Shown here: piece after piece, positions 8,553-17,649 of the stretch | Position numbering within the stretch: the stretch's first letter is position 1 | How the letters are laid out: every line of letters begins with the position of its first letter | Source: Mesorhizobium sp. M2D.F.Ca.ET.226.01.1.1 | Lineage (GTDB): Bacteria; Pseudomonadota; Alphaproteobacteria; Rhizobiales; Rhizobiaceae | DNA: 64,000 bases | Assembly: GCF_004022705.2 (NCBI RefSeq) | Contig: NZ_RZOY02000005.1 | Location: forward strand, 186,001-250,000 | Direction of reading: 5' to 3' | Notes under the pieces: generated by a model | What the model saw: only the letters and a program-made list of their open reading frames with translations | The model's database searches: none | Told to the model about the DNA's origin: nothing | Program-made: the position numbers and the translations under genes

Positions 8553-9626
8553 CTATCGGTCCGCCTGATCGTCCTTTTTTGCCGCGAAGGACGTCAGCGC
8601 CGAGAGGAAATCGCCGAGGCCTGGGCGCTTCACGGCGATGAACGGCAACGGGCGTGCGGTTTCCATCGCGGCGATGCCGATGCGGGCCGTCATCATGCCA
8701 TTGACGACGCCTTCGCCGAGCTTTGCCGAGAGTTTCGCGGCAAGCCCATGGCCGACGATCTGCTGCACGAAACTGTCGCCGACTGCGATCGAGCCGGTTA
8801 CCGCCAGGTGCGCGAGCACGCCGCGCGCCAGCCGGAAGAAGCCGAGCGTGCCGGGACGGCCACCATAAAGCTCGGAGAGCCGGCGGATCAGTCGCCCGGC
8901 CTCAAATACGACATAGGCAATGTCGACCAGCGCGCGGGGGCTGATGGCCGTGATGAGGGAGACGCGCTTGGCGGCCTCCAGAATCATGATTTTTGCGCGC
9001 GCATCGAGAGGCGACAGGATCTCGGTCTCGGCCAGCCGCACCAGATTGGCGCCGTCGATGATCTCGCCGCGCAGCTCGGCGAGCGAACGCCGGCCGGCGG
9101 CGGTCTCGGGTGTTGCGGCGACGAAGGCCGAGAGCTCGTCGACGAGGGCGCGCGCTGCCTTGGGATCGTCGCGCGCCACGGCATCCAGGGCGCGCTTCTG
9201 CATCTTTTCGACTTCGGCAAGGCGGGCGATGGCAAGGAATTCGCGGATGAGGATGACGAGCAGCGAGAGCAGCGCGATCGCCGCCATGCCGGCCGCCAGC
9301 CAGCCGAGCCATTCGGCGCGCGCGAACAGGTCACGGATCAACTGGTCGGCCCAGAGGCCGACCGCCAGTGAGAGGAGCACGCTAAGGGCGCCGAAAAACA
9401 GCCGGGCCAGCAGCGAGCGCTTTCTCGGCGCCGTCGCCGGCGGCGGGACCGCGGCCTCGATGTCCGGTTCGTCGAAGACGTCGACCTCCGAGGGGATGAC
9501 GACCGCCATATCGGTTCGCGCGGCGCGCGGCTTACGCGCGGGCTGATCCTCGGCGACGCGGCGTTGCGGCCTCGATTCCATCTCGGGCTCGATGCGAAAG
9601 GCCGCCGGTTTGCGAGGCGCGGTCAT
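8553..9626 (-). CDS. YcjF/TIGR01620 family membrane protein (DUF697)
   Basis: The 357-residue protein has a charged, proline-rich cytosolic N-terminus (residues 1-70), two hydrophobic helices (about 72-92 and 102-124; LLARLFFGALSVLLSLAVGL and WLAAGMAAIALLSLLVILI), and a long C-terminal domain with the DUF697-type segments ISPRALVDIAYVVFE and VGDSFVQQIVGHG. The ATG overlaps the stop of the YcjX-like gene by four bases (ATGA). YcjX/YcjF pairs are widespread in proteobacteria and linked to envelope or phage-shock stress, but their role is unresolved. Confidence 0.88.
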   Translation of the reverse strand: MTAPRKPAAFRIEPEMESRPQRRVAEDQPARKPRAARTDMAVVIPSEVDVFDEPDIEAAVPPPATAPRKRSLLARLFFGALSVLLSLAVGLWADQLIRDLFARAEWLGWLAAGMAAIALLSLLVILIREFLAIARLAEVEKMQKRALDAVARDDPKAARALVDELSAFVAATPETAAGRRSLAELRGEIIDGANLVRLAETEILSPLDARAKIMILEAAKRVSLITAISPRALVDIAYVVFEAGRLIRRLSELYGGRPGTLGFFRLARGVLAHLAVTGSIAVGDSFVQQIVGHGLAAKLSAKLGEGVVNGMMTARIGIAAMETARPLPFIAVKRPGLGDFLSALTSFAAKKDDQADR

Positions 9627-11095
9627 GCCAGATGATCTCCGATCAGGAACTGCAGCGCGCGGTCGAGCCGGATATGCGGCAAGGACAGCGTGACGCCTTC
9701 GGCGGTGCGTTCCAGCTTCGGCGGGCGGAACCGCACGAAGCGGATCGCCGGCTCGGCGGCGTCCGGCTGCGACACGCACACGTCGAACACGGCATCGACC
9801 TTTTCCGGCAAATCGCCCGGGAATATGGCGGTTTCGGCCTTTCCGTCGAACGTCTCGCCGTTGATCGTCTCGCCCTTCAGCGGGGTGCCGATGATCACCG
9901 GCAGCGTCTCGCGACCCTGCTTCACCGTACCTTCGCGGGTCGAGCGAACCGCGGCCATGGCAACGACATCGACAGCGGCGCCGCTGAAATTTGCCCGGGC
10001 AACGGCGCGGTCGGTCAGCCGGCGCACGATCGCCTGCAGCCGGTCATGGCTTTCATGGTGCAGATGGTCCGCCTTGGTCGCGGCCACCAGGATGCGGTCG
10101 ATGCGGCGCGAGAAGAAGTCGGTGAGGAAATTGCCCCGTCCGGGCCGGAAGCAGGCCAGGATCTCGGTGACGGCGCGCTCCAGATCGGCCATGGCAGCCG
10201 GGCCGGCATTGAGCGCCTGCATGGCGTCGATCAGCACGATCTGCCGGTCGAGGCGGGTGATGTGCTCGCGAAAGAACGGTTTGACGACATGCGTCTTATA
10301 GGCCTCGTAGCGGCGCTCCATCATCGCCTGCAGTGATCCGGAGCGCGGCCGGCCTTGCGACAGCATCATCAGCGGCGCGAAGGTGAGGGCCGGCGAGCCT
10401 TCGAGGTCGCCCGGCATCAGGAAGCGGCCGGGCGGCAGCGTCGACAGCGCCCGCTCGTCGAGCTTACAGGCCTTGAGATAGGCGGCAAAGCTCTCGGCCA
10501 GCCGCCGTGCCGTCATCTCGTCGCCGTCCGTCTCGGGATTGACGGTGGAGGCCAGCTCTCGCCAGGCCTGCGACAGTTCGGAGCGGACGGGCAGGGCGGC
10601 CAGCTCGACCGCCTCGCGCGAAAAATCGGCGAAGGATTTGCCGAGCAGCGGCAGGTCGAGCAGCCATTCGCCGGGATAGTCCACGATATCCACGGATAGC
10701 TTTCCGGCTGAGAACAGCCGGTTCCAGCCGGAAGCTGACTCATATTCGATGGTGAGCCGCAGTTCTGAGATGGCGCGCGTGGAGTCCGGCCAGACGCGGT
10801 CGTTCACCAAAGCCGCGACATGGTCCTCGTACTGGAAACGCGGAACGGCATCGTCCGGCTGCTCCTCGAGGAAGGCGCGGGCGATGCGGCCGGATTTCTG
10901 CGCCTCGAACAGCGGCAGGCGTCCGCCATGGACGAGGTTGTGGACGAGGGCGGAGATGAACACCGTCTTGCCGGCGCGGGACAGGCCGGTGACGCCTAGA
11001 CGCAATGATGGGGAGAAGAGCCCGGCGGCGCGGCCCGACAACGTGTCGAGCGCAATCCTTGCTTCATCCGTGAAGGTGGTCAGCGATGATGCCAA
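9623..11095 (-). CDS. YcjX-like P-loop NTPase (DUF463)
   Basis: The 490-residue protein is a GTPase-like P-loop ATP/GTP-binding protein. The Walker A loop is GLSRAGKT at residues 37-44, the switch region contains VDYPGEW, and the base-recognition motif appears as ATKADHL. DUF463/YcjX proteins are soluble partners of the membrane protein YcjF, encoded here directly downstream with a four-base overlap, so a 1:1 complex is a reasonable inference. Cellular role and nucleotide preference are not settled by sequence. Confidence 0.9.
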   Translation of the reverse strand: MASSLTTFTDEARIALDTLSGRAAGLFSPSLRLGVTGLSRAGKTVFISALVHNLVHGGRLPLFEAQKSGRIARAFLEEQPDDAVPRFQYEDHVAALVNDRVWPDSTRAISELRLTIEYESASGWNRLFSAGKLSVDIVDYPGEWLLDLPLLGKSFADFSREAVELAALPVRSELSQAWRELASTVNPETDGDEMTARRLAESFAAYLKACKLDERALSTLPPGRFLMPGDLEGSPALTFAPLMMLSQGRPRSGSLQAMMERRYEAYKTHVVKPFFREHITRLDRQIVLIDAMQALNAGPAAMADLERAVTEILACFRPGRGNFLTDFFSRRIDRILVAATKADHLHHESHDRLQAIVRRLTDRAVARANFSGAAVDVVAMAAVRSTREGTVKQGRETLPVIIGTPLKGETINGETFDGKAETAIFPGDLPEKVDAVFDVCVSQPDAAEPAIRFVRFRPPKLERTAEGVTLSLPHIRLDRALQFLIGDHLA

Positions 11096-11158
11096 ATCGG
11101 GCCTCTGGTTGCGCGTCAGCGCCCGATATAAGCGTCGGGCCGGGTTTTTGAAATGGTC

Positions 11159-11674
11159 TCAGAGGTCGGCGGGCGTGAGAAAGGCTTCGAGATAGCCGTT
11201 GCCTTGCGCTGCCTCGGCGAGGTTGCCGGGAAAGCGCACCACGGCGAGGCCGGAGGTCGGAAAACCATGGTTCATCATGCCGCGCGCCGGCTCCTCGCCA
11301 TCACCAGATACCGCCATGGCCAGGTCTTCGGTCATGGGATTGTGGCCGATGACCAGAAGGGAGTCGGCGCCGCCATTCCTGCGAATGATGTCGAGATAGC
11401 CGGCCGCATCCTCGCTATAGAGCGTGTCGAAGAACAGGACCCGGCCGGTGTCGGTGCGCCCCGCCAGGCCTTCCAGCGTCTGCCTGGCCCGTTTTGCGTT
11501 CGAGCAGAGGGTCACGTCCGGCACGTAACTGCGGACCCGCATGGCTTCTCCGATCGCTTCGGCGTCGGCCATGCCCGATTCGTCGAGCGGGCGGTCGAAA
11601 TCGCGCACGCCGGGCATTGCCCAGCCGGCTTTGGCATGCCTCAACAGGTAAAGCCTACTCAATCGGACCCCCAT
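11159..11674 (-). CDS. SixA-type histidine phosphatase
   Basis: The 171-residue protein starts MGVRLSRLYLLRHAKAGW and contains the histidine phosphatase signature RHAKAG, the SNAKRARQT block and the second catalytic histidine in VIGHNP. The short length and absence of extra domains fit the SixA branch, whose members dephosphorylate phosphohistidine in phosphorelay or PTS proteins. I prefer ATG 11674, which puts the first strand immediately at the N-terminus. The stop lies 63 bases before the ycjX-like start on the same strand, so the three may be co-transcribed. The substrate is unknown. Confidence 0.86.
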   Translation of the reverse strand: MGVRLSRLYLLRHAKAGWAMPGVRDFDRPLDESGMADAEAIGEAMRVRSYVPDVTLCSNAKRARQTLEGLAGRTDTGRVLFFDTLYSEDAAGYLDIIRRNGGADSLLVIGHNPMTEDLAMAVSGDGEEPARGMMNHGFPTSGLAVVRFPGNLAEAAQGNGYLEAFLTPADL

Positions 11675-11835
11675 GATGAAAGCGCGATTAGTCACCAGAA
11701 CCACGTCATGCACAATGGCCGGCGGCAGCAACTGCAACGAATCATGTGCGAATTCGTTTTCTGGCGTTGAAACAACGTTGTCGCGCAGGTTGCCGATGCG
11801 AGACTAACAATTGCGTGAAACTCTCGCCGATAGCG

Positions 11836-11864
11836 CTTGTGTAGCCTTCGGTCCCCGAATATAT
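11836..11864 (+). promoter_or_regulatory. Candidate dksA promoter
   Basis: CTTGTG (11836-11841), a 17-base spacer and ATATAT (11859-11864) are close to the alphaproteobacterial housekeeping consensus CTTGAC-N17-CTATAT. The dksA ATG lies 34 bases further on. Confidence 0.6.
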
Positions 11865-11897
11865 AGGCGCCAAATTTGGGGTTGTTGGGTGAGTCGA

Positions 11898-12314
11898 ATG
11901 AACGACATCGTTACCGCCGATTACGTACCCTCCGAAGACGAGCCGTTCATGAATGAACGGCAAAAATCGTACTTCCGCCAGAAGCTAATCACTTGGAAGA
12001 ACGACATTCTCCGCGAAGCGCGCGAAACCCTCGAAATCCTGCAGCAGGAAAACGCCAACCACCCCGACCTTGCCGATCGCGCCTCCTCAGAAACCGACCG
12101 CGCCATCGAATTGCGCGCCCGCGACCGCCAGCGCAAGCTCATCTCGAAAATCGACTCCGCGCTCCAGCGCATCGACGAAGGCACCTACGGCTATTGCGAG
12201 GAAACCGGAGAGCCGATCGCGCTGAAGCGGCTTGATGCGCGCCCGATCGCAACGCTATCGATCGAGGCGCAGGAGCGTCACGAGCGCCGCGAGAAGGTCT
12301 ACCGCGACGACTGA
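11898..12314 (+). CDS. dksA: RNA polymerase-binding transcription factor DksA
   Basis: The 138-residue protein enters the RNA polymerase secondary channel and, with ppGpp, adjusts rRNA and amino-acid promoter activity. It has an N-terminal coiled-coil region with acidic tip (EARETLEILQQENANHPDLA) and a C-terminal globular zinc-finger fold reading YGYCEETGEPIALKRLDARP. Only one of the four classical zinc cysteines remains (C100), the pattern seen in many alphaproteobacteria. I chose the ATG at 11898 because a good promoter ends 34 bases before it. Confidence 0.93.
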   Translation: MNDIVTADYVPSEDEPFMNERQKSYFRQKLITWKNDILREARETLEILQQENANHPDLADRASSETDRAIELRARDRQRKLISKIDSALQRIDEGTYGYCEETGEPIALKRLDARPIATLSIEAQERHERREKVYRDD

Positions 12315-12342
12315 CGCGAGCTGGACAGGGCAAAGAGCATCG

Positions 12343-12374
12343 AAATGGCCGGATTTCCGGCCATTTTTGTTTTT
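12343..12374 (+). terminator. Rho-independent terminator of dksA
   Basis: A perfect 10-bp stem AAATGGCCGG (12343-12352) / CCGGCCATTT (12357-12366), loop ATTT, is followed by a T-rich tract. It begins 28 bases after the dksA stop. Confidence 0.9.
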
Positions 12375-12422
12375 CGACGTCAAGCGTGGAGAATAGCTGA
12401 CCCGCCGGCAGTTGCCGTTGGG

Positions 12423-13148
12423 TCAGCGCTTGTGGCTGCCCAGTTCGCCCAGAAGCCTGGTCATCTCGTCGTCGAGCGAAGGCTTGGCCGCTGGCTTGTT
12501 TGCCGCCGGCGGCTGGGAATGCTGATCGTCGAGAGAGGTCTCGAGTTCGTGCATCAGCGTGTCGTCGATGGAATCGTTCGAGGGCGGCGGCGGATACCTG
12601 GTACTGCCGTTCGTCGCTCCGTAGCTCGGCAGCGGCATGACCTTGGCCGTCGGCTGGCTCGGCGCCGCCGGCTTCGGCGCGGGAGCGGGCGCCGGCGCGC
12701 GTGGACGCGCGGCGGCGGCCGGCTGGGCGGTGGACGGCGGTGTCGACCTGGCGGGCGCAGGTGCGGGCGCGGGTACCGGTTGCGGGGCGCGCGGGCGCTG
12801 CGCGACCTGCTGCTGGCCGCTGTCGCCGGTCAGCGCGGGCCGGCGCGGCGCGGCCAGCCTGATATCGCGTTCGACCACGACATCGGTCGGTCCGCCGATC
12901 AGGATCAGGTGCTCGATGTCGTCGCGGCGCACCAGAACAAGCCTGCGATGACTGTCGACGGCGGTGGCGTCCATGACCGCAAGGCGCGTCTTGCGGTTCC
13001 TGCCGCCGGCCACGAACGTGCCGAAGGTCAGGTTGCGCACCACCTTGATGACCAGTAGGACGACGACAAGCAAAATGAGGGCTGCAAACGTCCACAGGAT
13101 TGCAGCGACATAACCCGGACCCGCCACGCTATCCAGCCACTGCAGCAT
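12423..13148 (-). CDS. FliO-domain membrane protein
   Basis: The 241-residue product has one hydrophobic helix near the N-terminus (VAAILWTFAALILLVVVLLVI). A small basic beta domain matching the FliO pattern follows (GGRNRKTRLAVMDATAVD, then RRLVLVRRDDIEHLILIGGP), then a long Pro/Ala-rich disordered tail. FliO assists assembly of the flagellar export gate, but no flagellar gene is nearby. I started at ATG 13148, with the helix twelve residues in. It faces cckA across a 193-bp intergenic space. Role in flagellar export is uncertain. Confidence 0.75.
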   Translation of the reverse strand: MLQWLDSVAGPGYVAAILWTFAALILLVVVLLVIKVVRNLTFGTFVAGGRNRKTRLAVMDATAVDSHRRLVLVRRDDIEHLILIGGPTDVVVERDIRLAAPRRPALTGDSGQQQVAQRPRAPQPVPAPAPAPARSTPPSTAQPAAAARPRAPAPAPAPKPAAPSQPTAKVMPLPSYGATNGSTRYPPPPSNDSIDDTLMHELETSLDDQHSQPPAANKPAAKPSLDDEMTRLLGELGSHKR

Positions 13149-13341
13149 CGGTGCACCCAATCGCCTCTTGAGGTGAGGCGACACTAGACCGCGGTGGCCG
13201 CCCGCCGCAAGTTCACATCACCCATCGTGAACAGTTTGAAACATGAATCGTTGATTTTATCGGACATTTGCCGCCGGGGCCTTTTCCGCTACAGGAGAAT
13301 GTGATTCAACCGGCCGTCCGCGCCCATCGGACACCGGAATC

Positions 13342-15942
13342 ATGAGCAGGGGGAACATGGCCAAGGAAGCGCGCGGCGATTTCTATCCGGTACCGATCGT
13401 CGACCAGAACACGCGTCCGGGCGCCGTCACCAGGCTCATCGTCTTCATCGTCGTGCTGACCGGCGCCGCGATCGTCTTCGGACTGTTCCGCGAGCGGCTC
13501 GGCGATCCTTTCCTGCTCGGCATGCTCGGCGTGCTTGCCATGATCGGCGTCGGCTTTCTGTTCGCGACAGCGATCGGCTTCGTGCAGATTGCGCCACGCT
13601 CGACCGGCGACGAATTGTCGAAAGCCTTCGTCGACTCAATGTCGCAGGGGCTTTTGGTCACCGACACCAAGGGTCGCGTCGTCTATGCCAACCGCGCCTA
13701 TGCCGACATGACGGGTGCCGCCTCGGCCGCCGATCTCAAAACGGTCGAAGGGCTGCTGTCGGATGTTCCCGAGGCGTCGATGACGATCTATCGGCTTGCG
13801 TCGGGCCTGCGCGACGGCCAGGCCGGCGACGGCGAGTTCCGGCTGGCGCAGTCGATCAAGCCGGGCGTCGAACCCGGCGCGCGCTGGTATCGGGCGCGTG
13901 CCCGCGCCTTCAGCATGCCCGGGCAAAGGCTGCCGATGCTGGCGTGGCAGCTCGCCGACATTTCGCAGGAACGAGCCGAGCAGGAGCGCTTCTTCCTCGA
14001 CCTGCAGAAGGCCATCGACCATCTCGACCACGCGCCGGCTGGATTCTTTTCGGCCGACCAGGAAGGCCGCGTCACCTATATCAACGCCACCCTTGCCGAG
14101 TGGCTGGGCATCGATCTTGCCAGTTTCACGCCGGGCGCTATCACGCTGCCGGAAATCATCGCCGGCGACGGCATGGCGCTGGTCCGCTCGGTCAAGGCCG
14201 ATCCCGGCACCACGCGCAACGCCGTCATCGATCTCGACCTCACCACCATGAGCGGCCAGGCGCTGCCGGTGCGCTTCATGCACCGGGTTTCGGCAAGCCG
14301 CGAAGGCGTGAACGGTCCGACCCGCACGATCGTGCTCAACCGCACCCAGGGCGAGGACGCCTCCGCGGAACTCAGGGCTTCCGAGGTCCGCTTCACCCGC
14401 TTCTTCAATTCGACGCCGATGGCGATTGCCGGCGTCGATGCGAACGGGCGCATCCTGCGCACCAATGCGCCGTTCCTGCAGCTGTTTTCGTCCGTGGTCG
14501 ACCGCGACGCCGTCGACCGGCGGGTGCGGTTCGAGACCATCGTCCACGAACGCGACCGGCCGGGTTTCGCGGCAGCCTTCGAAAAGGCCCGGCAGCGGCA
14601 GGCCAATATCGAGCCGATCGACTCCGTGCTGCCCGGCAATGAGGAGCGCCATATCCGCTTCTACGTCAACGCCGTCGCCGACAGCGCCGGCGGCGAAGGC
14701 GCCGAGGAATCGGCGATCGTCTACGCGGTCGAGACCACCGAGCAGAAGGCGCTCGAGGGCCAGATGGCGCAGAGCCAGAAGATGCAGGCGGTCGGCCAAC
14801 TCGCCGGCGGCATCGCGCATGACTTCAACAATGTGCTGACCGCCATCATCATGGCGTCGGATCTTCTGTTGACCAACCACCGCCCGTCGGATCCGTCCTT
14901 CCCCGACATCATGAACATCAAGCAGAACGCCAACCGGGCAGCGTCGCTGGTGCGGCAGTTGCTGGCCTTCTCGCGCAAGCAGACGCTGCGGCCGGAAGTG
15001 CTCAACCTGACCGATGTCCTGGCCGATCTCAGGATGCTGCTTGCCCGCCTGGTCGGCAACGACATCAAGCTGAAGATCGACCACGGCCGCGACCTGTGGC
15101 CGGTCAAGGTCGATATCGGCCAGTTCGAGCAGGTGGTGGTCAATCTCGCCGTCAATGCGCGCGACGCCATGCCGAGCGGTGGCGATCTCACGGTGCGCAC
15201 CCGCAACGTCACCGCCGACGAGTGCAAATCCTTCGCCTATCGCGAGTTGACGCCGGCGGATTACGTGCTGGTCGACGTCGAGGACACCGGCAGCGGCATC
15301 GCGCCCGACGTGCTGAAGAAGATTTTCGAGCCCTTCTTCACGACCAAGGAAGTGGGCAAGGGCACCGGCCTCGGTCTGTCTATGGTCTATGGCATCATCA
15401 AGCAGACCGGCGGCTTCATCTTCTGCGACTCCGAAGTCGGCAAGGGCACGGTGTTCCGCATCTTCCTGCCGCGTCACATCGCCGAGGCGAAGAAGCAGGC
15501 CGAGCCTGGCGAAGCCCCGGCGACCGCGGCGACGGTTCCGGCCAAGCCGACCGATACGGCGAAAGATCTTTCCGGCTCGGCCACCGTGCTTCTGGTCGAG
15601 GACGAAGACGCCGTGCGCATGGGCGGCGTTAGGGCGCTGACCTCGCGCGGCTACACCGTCCACGAGGCGTCGTCGGGCGTCGAGGCGCTGGAAGTCTTCG
15701 AGGCGCTCGGCGGCAAGGTCGATATCGTAGTGTCCGACGTAGTGATGCCCGAGATGGACGGGCCGACATTGCTCGGCGAGCTGCGCAAGCGCCAGCCGGA
15801 CATCAAGTTCGTGTTCGTTTCGGGCTATGCCGAGGACGCCTTTGCCAAGAACCTGCCGGCCGACGCGCATTTCGGCTTCCTGCCGAAACCGTTCTCCCTC
15901 AAGCAACTGGCGACGATCGTCAAGGACGTGCTGGAATCGTAG
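13342..15942 (+). CDS. cckA: Cell-cycle hybrid histidine kinase CckA
   Basis: The 866-residue protein begins with two transmembrane helices (about 30-50 and 55-80). PAS-type sensor regions extend to about 470, then a HisKA dimerisation helix with the phospho-acceptor H493 in GGIAHDFNN, a HATPase domain ([22 protein letters not shown]) and a C-terminal receiver domain with D799 in [10 protein letters not shown]. This is the CckA architecture: it phosphorylates ChpT, which passes phosphate to CtrA and CpdR. The ATG at 13357, preceded by AGGGGGA, may be the true start. Confidence 0.93.
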   Translation: MSRGNMAKEARGDFYPVPIVDQNTRPGAVTRLIVFIVVLTGAAIVFGLFRERLGDPFLLGMLGVLAMIGVGFLFATAIGFVQIAPRSTGDELSKAFVDSMSQGLLVTDTKGRVVYANRAYADMTGAASAADLKTVEGLLSDVPEASMTIYRLASGLRDGQAGDGEFRLAQSIKPGVEPGARWYRARARAFSMPGQRLPMLAWQLADISQERAEQERFFLDLQKAIDHLDHAPAGFFSADQEGRVTYINATLAEWLGIDLASFTPGAITLPEIIAGDGMALVRSVKADPGTTRNAVIDLDLTTMSGQALPVRFMHRVSASREGVNGPTRTIVLNRTQGEDASAELRASEVRFTRFFNSTPMAIAGVDANGRILRTNAPFLQLFSSVVDRDAVDRRVRFETIVHERDRPGFAAAFEKARQRQANIEPIDSVLPGNEERHIRFYVNAVADSAGGEGAEESAIVYAVETTEQKALEGQMAQSQKMQAVGQLAGGIAHDFNNVLTAIIMASDLLLTNHRPSDPSFPDIMNIKQNANRAASLVRQLLAFSRKQTLRPEVLNLTDVLADLRMLLARLVGNDIKLKIDHGRDLWPVKVDIGQFEQVVVNLAVNARDAMPSGGDLTVRTRNVTADECKSFAYRELTPADYVLVDVEDTGSGIAPDVLKKIFEPFFTTKEVGKGTGLGLSMVYGIIKQTGGFIFCDSEVGKGTVFRIFLPRHIAEAKKQAEPGEAPATAATVPAKPTDTAKDLSGSATVLLVEDEDAVRMGGVRALTSRGYTVHEASSGVEALEVFEALGGKVDIVVSDVVMPEMDGPTLLGELRKRQPDIKFVFVSGYAEDAFAKNLPADAHFGFLPKPFSLKQLATIVKDVLES

Positions 15943-15966
15943 GGCGGTTCGTCGTTCACTGAGAAT

Positions 15967-16010
15967 CGCTCTATTCTTTTGTTTTTGACGCAATTTCCTG
16001 GAATTGCTTG
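15967..16010. repeat. Short internally deleted copy of the RIME-like repeat
   Basis: The stretch CGCTCTATTCTTTTGTTTTT followed by GACGCAATTTCCTGGAATTGCTT matches both ends of the 7237-7327 segment but lacks about 55 bases of its middle. The 3' part forms a small GCAATT/AATTGC palindrome. It lies between cckA and the nucleoside phosphorylase gene. Confidence 0.6.
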
Positions 16011-16088
16011 TAAAACAGCTACTGCTTGCACATTGCGGCGGCCCTGCCATGATGGCAACTGGATAGGTCTATCATGGGGTGGTAGCGC

Positions 16089-16796
16089 GTGACGCCGCAT
16101 ATCGAGGCGGGCAAGGGTGATTATGCCGAAACGGTGCTGTTGCCGGGTGACCCCGAGCGCGCACGATGGATGGCGGAGACCTTTCTCGATGCACCACGCT
16201 GCGTGAACCGTCGAAGGGGCGCGCTGGGCTTCACCGGCCGGTTTCGTGGCAAGCCGGTCAGCATCCAGGCGACCGGCATCGGCGCTTCGTCCTTCCTGAT
16301 CTATGCCCATGAGTTGCTCGACTATCATGGCGTGAAAACGCTGATCCGCACCGGCACTTGCGGCGGCTTATCGGAGGACGCGCCGCTGCGCGGCATCGTG
16401 ATCTCCAGCGAGGTGCGGGCCGAGGGCGCAACCAGCGGGCAGGTATTTGGACTTTACCGGCCGGCGGGACCGGACCGGGCGCTCCATGCGCTGGCGCTGC
16501 AACGCGCGGCCGATCTCGGCATCGCCTGCAGCGCTGGGCTGACGATCTGCAGCGACGTGTTCCACCATCCCGATGGCCGAGCGCGGTTCGACGAGCCAAG
16601 GGCGCTCGGAGCGCTGGCGGTCGATATGGAGACCAGCGCGCTCTACCGTATATCGGCGCATTTCGGCGCGCGCGCTCTTTCGCTGCTCACCGTCGTCGAT
16701 CATATCGTCACCGACGAGGAGACCGACTATTCGGAACGCCAGGCGCTTTTCACCGACATGGCCCGGCTGGCGCTCGAAGTCGCGGCAGGGAGTTAG
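16089..16796 (+). CDS. deoD: Purine-nucleoside phosphorylase, DeoD type
   Basis: The 235-residue enzyme splits purine nucleosides with phosphate into base and ribose-1-phosphate for salvage. The phosphate-binding LLPGDPERARWMAE region, TGIGASSFLIYAHEL, RTGTCGGL and the late VDMETSALY, which holds the ribose-binding Met-Glu pair, mark the hexameric NP-I/DeoD family. The start is GTG at 16089, and a repeat copy lies upstream. No second salvage gene is adjacent. Nucleoside specificity cannot be fixed from the sequence. Confidence 0.92.
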   Translation: MTPHIEAGKGDYAETVLLPGDPERARWMAETFLDAPRCVNRRRGALGFTGRFRGKPVSIQATGIGASSFLIYAHELLDYHGVKTLIRTGTCGGLSEDAPLRGIVISSEVRAEGATSGQVFGLYRPAGPDRALHALALQRAADLGIACSAGLTICSDVFHHPDGRARFDEPRALGALAVDMETSALYRISAHFGARALSLLTVVDHIVTDEETDYSERQALFTDMARLALEVAAGS

Positions 16797-16954
16797 GCGG
16801 CCTCCCGCTTCAGCGCAGCCTGCTGCTCGGAGCCGGGCGGTGGGCGCTCTTGAGGAGATCACGGTGCCTAAGGCACTTCGGCAACATTGGGATGACATGG
16901 AGAGCGCTATTTCGGGTCACTGCCCGGGCCCGCGCGTCCGCTATCCGCCGACAG

Positions 16955-17344
16955 CTATTTCTTGGTGCAGGTCGAGGCCGTGAAGGCGCCGTTCTGCTGC
17001 TTCATGATGATATCGAAGGAGGGGCCGCTCGGGTCATCCAGCGTCGCCTGGGTCATCGAGATCGAATTGCCGCCGCTGGTGTAGCCGCCGAGCGGACCAA
17101 GCCAGGCGATCTCGCCATTGGCGTTCATCTGGTAGTTGTAGGCCTGCGGCGCGGCGCCGAAGGTATCCGGGCCGCTGTAGAGGCTGCCCTTGATGGTGAT
17201 GACGCCGAGGTCGAGGAACAGTCCCAGCAGATAGACCTCGCAGTGATAAGCGCCGTCGGGCAGCTTGCCGTCGGTGAAATCGGCGCGCGCGCCGCCGGCG
17301 GTGGTAAGCAGAAGCAGGAAACTCAGGATGAAGCGTGAGGCCAT
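16955..17344 (-). CDS. Small secreted protein of unknown function
   Basis: The 129-residue product has a signal peptide (MASRFILSFLLLLTTAGGARA) and a mature part rich in Gly, Tyr and Ser with two cysteines (YHCEV and STCTKK at the C-terminus). I start at ATG 17344 because a GAGAGA ribosome site lies six bases upstream; an ATG at 17356 is less well placed. No family is recognised. It is divergent from the urea transporter operon and shares its regulatory interval. Confidence 0.7.
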   Translation of the reverse strand: MASRFILSFLLLLTTAGGARADFTDGKLPDGAYHCEVYLLGLFLDLGVITIKGSLYSGPDTFGAAPQAYNYQMNANGEIAWLGPLGGYTSGGNSISMTQATLDDPSGPSFDIIMKQQNGAFTASTCTKK

Positions 17345-17425
17345 AGTGTCTCTCATTTGCGCGGCGACCTTGCCGCATTTAGCGTGCGGGCCGCAACAGG
17401 GCCGATCGAGGTCGCGTTCAATTCA

Positions 17426-17449
17426 GATGAAAGTTTAGGCACTTTCATC
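17426..17449. promoter_or_regulatory. 9-bp inverted repeat upstream of the urt sigma-54 promoter
   Basis: GATGAAAGT (17426-17434) and ACTTTCATC (17441-17449) form a perfect inverted repeat with a six-base spacer. It sits about 150 bases before the sigma-54 promoter, a distance usual for activator sites, but does not match the NtrC consensus well. The remainder of the 305-base gap (17345-17649) is AT-rich and shows no gene. Confidence 0.4.
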
Positions 17450-17589
17450 ATTTGGGCAAAATCTAGGCAGGGCTGCGTAAACTTTTCTCAATCCTGTCGC
17501 AGTGCAGCAGCGGTCAAAATTTGCGAATGCTCATATAAGCGCCTGTAATTATTGAATTATTCCGAAATTTTTCTTGACCAATTTCCGTC

Positions 17590-17605
17590 TGGCACGTCGC
17601 TTGCA
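17590..17605 (+). promoter_or_regulatory. Sigma-54 (RpoN) -24/-12 promoter of urtABCDE
   Basis: TGGCACGTCGCTTGCA matches the RpoN consensus TGGCACG-N4-TTGCW at every conserved base. It is 45 bases before the urtA ATG, leaving a leader of about 30 bases. It predicts nitrogen-controlled transcription needing an enhancer-binding protein such as NtrC. Confidence 0.9.
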
Positions 17606-17649
17606 CAGTTACGTTGCGGTGCAAAACAACCAGCTTGGGAGTGTGTCAT

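Noticed and set aside
13211..13232. GTTCAC/GTGAAC inverted repeat between the FliO-domain gene and cckA as an operator or SOS box
   Set aside because: The arms are only six bases with a ten-base gap and do not fit the LexA spacing; too weak to annotate.
13636..16050. 804-codon open frame antisense to cckA
   Set aside because: CckA motifs occupy the opposite strand over its full length; the antisense product shows no domain and is a codon-bias shadow.
17573..17601. Housekeeping promoter CTTGAC before urtA
   Set aside because: The -35 is perfect but the place for a -10 holds GTCGCT; the adjacent sigma-54 promoter explains the region better.
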